Below the pieces are notes generated by a model. The model was not told the DNA's origin. It made no database searches and worked only from the letters and a program-made list of their open reading frames with translations. Below are positions 57,462 through 64,000 of a DNA stretch of 64,000 nt, piece by piece. The translations under genes were made by a program, and so were the position numbers. Numbering within the stretch: position 1 is the stretch's first letter; each line of letters starts with the position of its first letter. This DNA is from Galeopsis tetrahit (Eukaryota > Streptophyta > Magnoliopsida > Lamiales > Lamiaceae): positions 20,896,881-20,960,880 of the forward strand of contig OY776122.1 in NCBI GenBank assembly GCA_963675135.1, given 5' to 3'.

Positions 57462-57517
57462 GTAAATTCTCCCTGGTTCCTTTTGAAGCCTACTGCATCT
57501 GGGTTTTCTGTTAGTAT
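57462..57517 (-). pseudogene. Second, shorter ACC synthase fragment
   Basis: On the minus strand the frame reads LTENPDAVGFKRNQGEF, which parallels WLAKNPDAAGFKRN in the larger fragment at 55.7-56.3 kb. About 50 bp are alignable. It indicates a second copy or a duplication of the same exon start. Confidence 0.6.
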
Positions 57518-58848
57518 TTTAAAAAAAAGAAACATGAACACTTATGGGACAATCTTAAAAGGAAAATAAGAACATTTTATATGGATGGAGTAATACATTA
57601 AAAGAGTAACTTGTAGGTGTTGACATGTTCGCATTGGGAACTTTGCAGATGTACGTATATAAATGACAAATTTCAATTTAATCATTTTGGACGTCGTGCG
57701 AAATAGAGAAATGAGAGAGAGTGAGCGAGAGAGTACAACACGGGGGAGGGTAAGTTCAACTGGGCTTTCGGGAGGCGGAGGGTAGATCAGGGGGCATCCT
57801 CTCAATTTGGGATGCGGAGAAGTTTACAGTTACAAGTAGTTGGCATATGCAAGAGAGAGTGGTAGTGAATTGGGTATGGGGAGAAAGAAAGAATGGAGTG
57901 CTGCATAATATACATCTATGCTCCATGCTCACTAGAGGAAATATTGGATCTTTGGGACCAGATCAATATCGTCTTGAACCAAAATCGGGCATGCAGGGTT
58001 TGTTTAAAAAGGGACTTCAACTCGGTAAGGCGAGAATCAGAAAGGGCAGGGAGAAGACAAGGGTCAAACAATAGAGACATATCAACTTTTGATGAGTTTA
58101 TTAGCAATTCAAGCATGGTAGATTTGCCGCTTCAAGGGAGGTCGTTTACATGGTACATGCCCGATGGATAATGCAAGAGTAGATTGGATCGTATCCTAGT
58201 CAATCACAGTTGGCTACTCACCTGGCCGAGCTCCTATCAAAAGGGTCTTCGAAGAGTACTTTTAGATCACTGCCCGCTGTTACTAGATCAAACAGCCAAA
58301 GACTGGGGCCCTAAGACTTTTAGGGCATTGAACGCGTGGCGTTTCCATTCGAACTTCAAGGAATTTGTCAAGGAAATTTGGGAGGGATACACAGTGGACG
58401 GATGGGGAGGCTACGTGCTGAAGGAGAAGTTTAAAAATCTTAAAACAGACTTGAAACAATGGAATGCCAATTCTCAAGCTGGACATGGTAGATGAGGCAA
58501 TGGGTCAAGACGAACAAGAGATTTCAAAGAGGAATGAAGAAAGGGCCAATCTATTCACCGACCATAAGGCAAAAACGACCCTTCTCCAACAAAAAGCACG
58601 AAGCAAGTGGTTATGCGACGGAGATGCAAACACCGGTTTTTTTCCACAAATGCATCAATAGTCGCAGGAAATGCAATGAGGTAACTGGCATCAAGGTGAA
58701 TGGGGTATGGAAAGAAGAGGTAGATGAGGTAAAGAAGGGAGTTATGGAGTACTTCAAGGATCACTTCAGGAAAGACAATGGAGTGAAGGCAACGCTGTGC
58801 AATAATTTCGCAACCAAAACAATAACAACCGAGGAAAATTAAAGGCTG

Positions 58849-59901
58849 GTGGCCGATTTCACGGAAGCAGAGGTCAAAGAAGCCATCAACGAATGTGATA
58901 GCTCAAAGAGTCCGGGACCCGACGGATTCAACTTCGGCTTTCTTAAAGATTTTTGGGAATTATACAAAGAGGACCTGATGCGACTAATGACGGAGTTTCA
59001 CCAACACGAGAAGCTGGTGAAAGGTCTGAACCCATCGTTTATCATGTTAATCCCTAAGAAAGAAATGGCCGAAGAACTAAACGAGCTTAGACCAATATCC
59101 CTCATTAGTGGTATTTATAAGATAATTGCCAAAGTACTCTCAAGGAGATTGAGCAGAATGTTGGGGTCCATCATTTCTGACCAACAATCCGCTTTCATTG
59201 GGGAGAGGTAAATTCTGGACAATGTCGTAGTATTAAACGAGGTAATCGAAGATGCAAAGAAACGTAAGGAGCAATGCATGATTTACAAGATTGATTTTGC
59301 AAATGCATATGACTCTATCGACTGGGGTTACTTGAAAGCAATCATGAAAAGCTTTGGATTTCATCAGAAATGGATATTGTGGATTATGGAGTGCGTAATT
59401 ACAACACACGCTTCAGCACTAGTGAACGGTAGTCCGTCGGGCGAATTTAAATTAGAGAGAGGACTCCGTCAAGGCGACCCACTATCACCGTTCCTGTTCC
59501 TAATTGCCACAGAAGGTATGAGCATCATGCTATCTAAGACGATCGAATCAGGGGTCTATGATCCTGTCGAGGTGGGTAAGGAAAAAATGAGTATATCACA
59601 TTTGCAATTTGCTGACGACACGGTATTTGTGGCTAAAGCAAACCTGAAAAACGTTTGGTGCATCCGAAGATTCTTGGTAAACCTGGAGATTGTAGCTGGG
59701 CTGAAAATCAACAAACAAAAATGCTGCATTTATGGGATTAACATTGATGACACAAGGCTGGAAGAATTTTGGGCAATTTTGGAGAGAAGCTTAGGGAGGC
59801 TGCCCTTCGACTACCTAGGGATCAAAGTTGGATGCTTGCATAGAAAAGCGTCAGACTGGGATTATGCAGTTCAGAAGGTGCAGAAAAGGCTCAGCAAATA
59901 G
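58849..59901 (+). pseudogene. LINE reverse transcriptase core, interrupted
   Basis: Two long frames in series, separated by a TAG at about 59209-59211, hold the palm and finger motifs: SSKSPGPDGFNFGFLKDFWE, LRPISLISGIYKIIAKVLSR, DQQSAFIGER, YKIDFANAYDSIDWGYLKAI, RGLRQGDPLSPFLFLIATEG and the catalytic LQFADDTVF. The motifs are well preserved, but the stop and later frameshifts (about 59900 and 60030 onward) make the element inactive. Confidence 0.88.
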
Positions 59902-60742
59902 GACGAAAAGAACATATCAATAGGAGGGAGGGCTATCTTGGTAAACGCGGTGCTTACATCGATTCCGATCTACCTTATGTCCATATTCCGTATACCGAAA
60001 ATGGTCTTGAGTGATATTCCTAGCCTATAGAGAAATTTCTTTTAGGGTGGGGGTGAGTCTTCAAAAAAGATACCATAGATAAAATGGGATATTATTTGCA
60101 AACCAAAAATAATGAGGAGCTTGGGGGTAAGAAAGCTAGAGTCGTTCAATAAGGCGTTGCTAGGCAAATGGGCATGGAGATATTACACGGAAAGGGATAG
60201 GTTGTGGTGCAAAGTGATTAGGTCTAGATGGGGTGGGTTGAGTGGGATAAAGGAGGGAGATAGCTGGGAGGGTGGGGGCAGACAATGCAGTGGATGGTGG
60301 GGGAAATTAATAGAGTAGTGGAGGGTGGAGAAGGGGAGGAGGGCTGGTTTTGGGGCAACATGGAGAAGAGTATTGGTGTGGGTAAGAGTACGTGGTTCTG
60401 AGAGGAGAAATGGGTTGGGGAGAGAAGTCTAAAAGCAAGCTTTCCTAGACTATACAATCTGAGTGACAATAAATACATGAAGGTGGGGGATATGGGAGAG
60501 TGGAGGAGTGGGGAATGGGTGTGAAAATGGGGCTGGAGACGGGAGTTACTTGATAGAGAGACTAACATGTTATTTGATTTAATTACACTGATCAACAGGA
60601 CCAATCTTAGACAAGGAATAACAGACACTTGGAGGTGGAAGCATACCAAGGATGGGAGATACAATACAAAATGAACTTATGAATGGCTTAGACCGCAACA
60701 CACACCAGAGATCGACACGGAGAAGGAGGAATTCAAGTCGAT

Positions 60743-61210
60743 TTGGAAAAGATACGCACCCTCAAAAGTACACATAAACTCGTGGCGAATCATATGGGGC
60801 CAACAAGGGCGAACTTGAAGAAGAGGAAAATCATAGCGGAAGATGCACACTCGACATGCGTCTTTTGTAATGAGATAGAAGAGACGGTCCAGCACACCTT
60901 TTTCGAGTGCTCATTCGCATACCAAACGTGGATGAGATGCCTCAACTGGCTGGGCTGCTCTACAGCTCTTACAAGCAATCCGTCTTCGAACCTAATACAA
61001 TTTAGCAGAGTACTTAAAGGGAAAATAGGAAGAAGAAAAGTGGCCAGCATATGGGAATGCATAGCATGGCTCGTGTGGAAAACAAGGAACAAGATAATAT
61101 TTGAAAATGAAGCAGCAAATCTGGAACTATTGATAGAAGAACTCAAATCAAGGCTTTGGAGCCAGGGAAGAAGAAAAGGATTTCTAAAGACAGGGGAATA
61201 CAAAGATTGA
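60743..61210 (+). pseudogene. LINE C-terminal zf-RVT-like region
   Basis: This frame carries CVFCNEIEETVQHTFFECSF followed by YQTWMRCLNW and an aromatic-rich tail, typical of the C-terminal cysteine/histidine domain of plant L1 ORF2. It is offset from the reverse transcriptase frame. Confidence 0.75.
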
Positions 61211-61705
61211 ATTTCACAGCCTAGGTTGTTGTTGTAATAACTTTGAGACATTTCTTCTGTTTTTCATTGTTTTTGGCCTCTTACTACAGCAAGGAGGCTG
61301 CTATGTAAGGGTATATATACCCCATTTTGAGTTTGAAATATACAACCACTTTCCTGAAAAAAAAAAAAAAGATATAAGTAAAATGCTTGCTTGTATGGCT
61401 TGAGAATTTCCTCGAGATTAGAAATCTTCTCTGTACTTGTTTATTTTGATTGGCATATCCCAAACTGGGATATTAAATGCTTATCAGGTGCAGTAGAATA
61501 ATTGTTATTCTAAGTTGAAGGTCAAGTTATCATTTACATAATATAAATGACAAATTCTTGTATGTTTTCGAGTACACCGTGTACTCTAGCCCAATTTGTA
61601 CTCCAGCCCAATGTGCTTGCTCGGCCCACTTCCTCGCCCTAGTCCAAGTAATATTAAATTCTTTTATTTCAGCACTACTATTTCAGCACTACAACCGCCT
61701 TCTCT

Positions 61706-62239
61706 AACGCCGCATCACCAAGCCTCACGCCGCCGCTAACTACAGCTTCGACGGCCCCTACTTTGACCTCGATTTCACACTTGCCGACGAAAATGGGAAT
61801 GAATTTGATAAGAAACAAATTCTGAAATCAGCAACCGAGTTTTGTGTTCTGTTATTGATCTTAGGAAAATTAAATTGAAATTGGGGGAAAATGAAAATCA
61901 GGGCAGGCGGTTGTTTGAATCGAACAATTGCGAAGAATTCAAACGCCGAAATTCAGAGATGAAGAATTCGGATGTGCGAAATTTGCAAAAGTACCTGAAT
62001 ATGCTCAAGCCCCTGTACATTCAGATGAAGCTTTCCGGTGCAATTTATTCGGTGGCGGAAGTAGTGCGTAAGCACTTGGGCAAAAGCCGGTCAAATTCTC
62101 CCGTCGCACCACCGAGTCGTCGGGAAGTGGAGGATGGAATTCAAGAGTCGCCTGCAAGTGTAGGTTGGAATTCAAGGCGCCATTTTACATTGCAACAAAT
62201 CCTTCAATTCCCAATAGGGCTAATTACTCCAATTAACTG
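61706..62239 (+). pseudogene. MAKR/BKI1-like (membrane-associated kinase regulator) pseudogene
   Basis: MAKR proteins are plasma-membrane-associated regulators of receptor kinases. One frame (61706-61876) reads YSFDGPYFDLDFTLADENGN and KKQILKSATEFCVLLL, like the MAKR block with a FDL-F-L core and a K-SATKLRVLML helix. The text then changes frame and continues with LQKYLNMLKPLYIQMKLSG, VVRKHLGKSRSNSPVAPPSR and DGIQES, which match the conserved MAKR C-terminus in order. There is no initiating Met, a stop (TAA at about 61703) precedes the first block, and the usual glycine- and serine-rich linker is mostly missing. The identification is from memory of the family. Confidence 0.65.
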
Positions 62240-62699
62240 ATTCATTAAAGAAATTAATTACAGTATAATTATATATATCTATTTAATTTTACTTTTTCAT
62301 TTTCTGCTTGTGAAAGATTCTTATATATACAGTATAAATGAATGTATATTTTTTTTATAGTAAAAGGATAAAAGGATTTCTTATGTGTAGAAAATGGGTC
62401 CTTACAAATAGTAGAATCAGAGTTCAATAGTACATCAATATAAATGTAAAAAGATGGAAAATTCCTCTATGAAATGCTGGGTTTGTTCTCCATTCTTCAA
62501 TTGATCGAGCACTCTTTTACTTTGTTGTTCTTGTTCCCAAGCCATACTTTAAATCTATGTTTAACGGACTTCACTACTTTTCTTCTATCAATTTTGCCTT
62601 TCTTGAAGCAAATATCATTTCTCAAATTCCAAATACTCCATACTATTATTGATTCAATGATTATGATACAATATCATTTCTCAAATTCCGTGCCAATTT
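62240..62699. other. AT-rich DNA, no gene seen
   Basis: Sequence between the MAKR-like pseudogene and the minisatellite. A short duplication AATATCATTTCTCAAATTCC occurs at about 62610 and 62671. Confidence 0.45.
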
Positions 62700-63740
62700 T
62701 TTTTTTAATTGTTATTGATTTTACACAATTTATTATTTAAAAAACTTGCACTTTTATGTCTATTATCATACATTTTTTTATTATTAGTGATTGCACTTTT
62801 ATAATCTAGATAAACTGGTGCTAAATTTTTTGAATGTTATTAATTTTACACATTTTATTATTTAAACTTGAACTTTTATGACTATAATGATACATCATTT
62901 GCTTATTAGTACTTACACTTTTATAATCTAGATAAACTATTCATAATTTTTTTTGAATTGTTATTAATTTTACAAATTTTATTATTTAATCATGCACTTT
63001 TATGACTATTAATTTCACACATTTTTATATTTATTCTTGCACTTTTATGACAATTAAAATACACCTTTTGGTTATTAATACTTGTACTTTTATAATCTAC
63101 ATAAATTGTTCCTAATTTTTTGAAAAACATTGTTATTAATTTGACAAATTTTATTATTTAAACTTGCACTTTTATGACTATCAATGATGCACCTTTTTTG
63201 GTTATTAGTCTTGTACTTTTATAATCTAGATAAACTGTTTCTAATTTTTTTAAAAAATTGTTATTAATTTCACACATTTTATTATTTAATCTTGCACTTT
63301 TATCACTATTGATGATACACCTTTTGTTATTAGTCTTGCACTTTTATAATCTATATAAACGAGTGCTAAAATTTTTATTAGGTGCGAAAATAAAAAAAAT
63401 AGGTGATAAAATAAAATTAAGGTTATTAGTCTTGCACTTTTATAATCTATATAAACGAGTGCTAAAATATTTATTAGGTGCGAAAACAAAAAAAATAGGT
63501 GATAAAATAAAATTAAGGTTATTAGTCTTGCACTTTTATAATCTAGATAAACTGTTTCTAATTTTTTTTAAAAATTGTTATTAATTTCACACATTTTATT
63601 ATTTAATCTTGCACTTTTATGACTATTGATGATACACCTTTTGTTTTGCACTTTTATAATCTATATAAACGAGTGCTAAAATATTTATTAGGTGCAAAAA
63701 TAAAAAAAATAGGTGATAAAATAAAATTAAATTCAAAACT
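62700..63740 (+). repeat. AT-rich minisatellite, about 120-bp unit
   Basis: The block CTTGCACTTTTATAATCTA followed by GATAAACTG, GTTATTAATTTCACACATTT and TTATTATTTAATCTTGCAC recurs roughly eight times. A shorter sub-repeat with ACGAGTGCTAAAATATTTAT and TAGGTGCGAAAA appears three times near 63360-63725, two of them directly adjacent. No coding function. Confidence 0.8.
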
Positions 63741-64000
63741 TGATGTAGGGTGAAAAACTCAAGAGGCGACCACTAGACTATAACAATTAGTTGGTATATG
63801 AACGTCCAATATGTTATTTATCCACATAAGAAGGGCTGCAAGTGGACAAGTACACCGTGTACTTGAGTACACAGCAGCCCTACTCAATATAAATAATCAG
63901 TCCCATGGCGCTTATCCCTATAATTTCTCTCTTCTGCATGTTTTTTTCTTCAATTGGGCATCTCTTATTGCATAGTATAACAGATATATGAGCAATATTA
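63741..64000. other. Right edge of the window
   Basis: It includes the dyad AAGTACACCGTGTACTT at about 63849-63865. No gene is supported in the remaining sequence. Confidence 0.4.

Larger units (their letters stand above)
57745..61370 (+). mobile_element. LINE (L1-type) retrotransposon, 5'-truncated and decayed
   Basis: The copy begins within the endonuclease domain (LGFREAEGRSGGILSIWDAE) and ends with a poly(A) run at 61357-61370. Endonuclease blocks (NIYIYAPCSLEE, KRDFNSVRRESE, GRSFTWYMPDG, LDRILVNHSWL), a linker and the reverse transcriptase follow in order, then the region before the tail with a zinc-finger-like CVFCNEIEETVQHTFFECSF and IAWLVWKTRNKIIFENEA. Many stops and frameshifts separate them. 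No target duplication was recognised, and the 5' boundary is approximate. Confidence 0.88.

Noticed and set aside
1..64000. tRNA, rRNA or CRISPR array
   Set aside because: No cloverleaf-like or rRNA core sequence was recognised, and the tandem arrays lack the regular repeat-spacer structure of CRISPR; they are plant minisatellites and transposon arms.

Overview
The window is nuclear DNA from a flowering plant, most likely a eudicot. The support is four multi-exon genes with ordinary GT-AG introns and proteins matching known plant families, set in AT-rich intergenic DNA full of plant transposons (Copia, Ty3/Gypsy, LINE, hAT-like, Mutator-like and Stowaway-like). Lamiales or another asterid is my guess only.

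Gene-rich left half, 1-30 kb. A foldback-type element with long, tandemly repeated inverted arms fills about 0.7-3.5 kb. It is followed by: (1) a chloroplast glutamyl endopeptidase (CGEP, S9D serine peptidase) at 3977-11287 (+), 14 exons and 948 aa; (2) a two-exon membrane-anchored beta-propeller protein of the SMP-30/gluconolactonase-like type at 14454-16926 (+), 317 aa; (3) a TRICHOME BIREFRINGENCE-LIKE (TBL) polysaccharide O-acetyltransferase at 18941-21017 (+), 5 exons and 505 aa; (4) an Enhancer-of-zeste histone H3K27 methyltransferase of the SWINGER/EZA1 type at 30026-21463 (-), 18 exons and 842 aa, convergent with the TBL gene. I followed the splice sites by eye; for CGEP, TBL and SWN the exon lengths sum to whole codons in one open frame. 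A hAT-like element (12.7-13.7 kb) and a hairpin MITE (17.1-17.3 kb) lie between these genes.

Transposon-rich right half, 31-62 kb. In order: a 5'-truncated LINE with a 13-bp target duplication; a Mutator-like TIR element whose right end was split by a SIRE-like Copia element (34.9-46.0 kb); inside that Copia, a cluster of other repeats including a solo LTR in a CACTA-like sequence, tandem repeats and a GC-rich hAT-like block; a young, complete but non-autonomous Ty3/Gypsy element (46.8-55.3 kb) with one long gag-protease frame and no reverse transcriptase; fragments of an ACC synthase gene; a decayed LINE (57.7-61.4 kb); a MAKR-like pseudogene (61.7-62.2 kb); and a minisatellite (62.7-63.7 kb).

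The four genes do not form a pathway. They are independent housekeeping, cell-wall and chromatin genes. The most informative structures are in the mobile DNA: nested insertions that can be ordered by their target duplications, and palindromes in two related Gypsy LTRs that differ by paired substitutions preserving dyad symmetry, at an equal distance from the TATA box.
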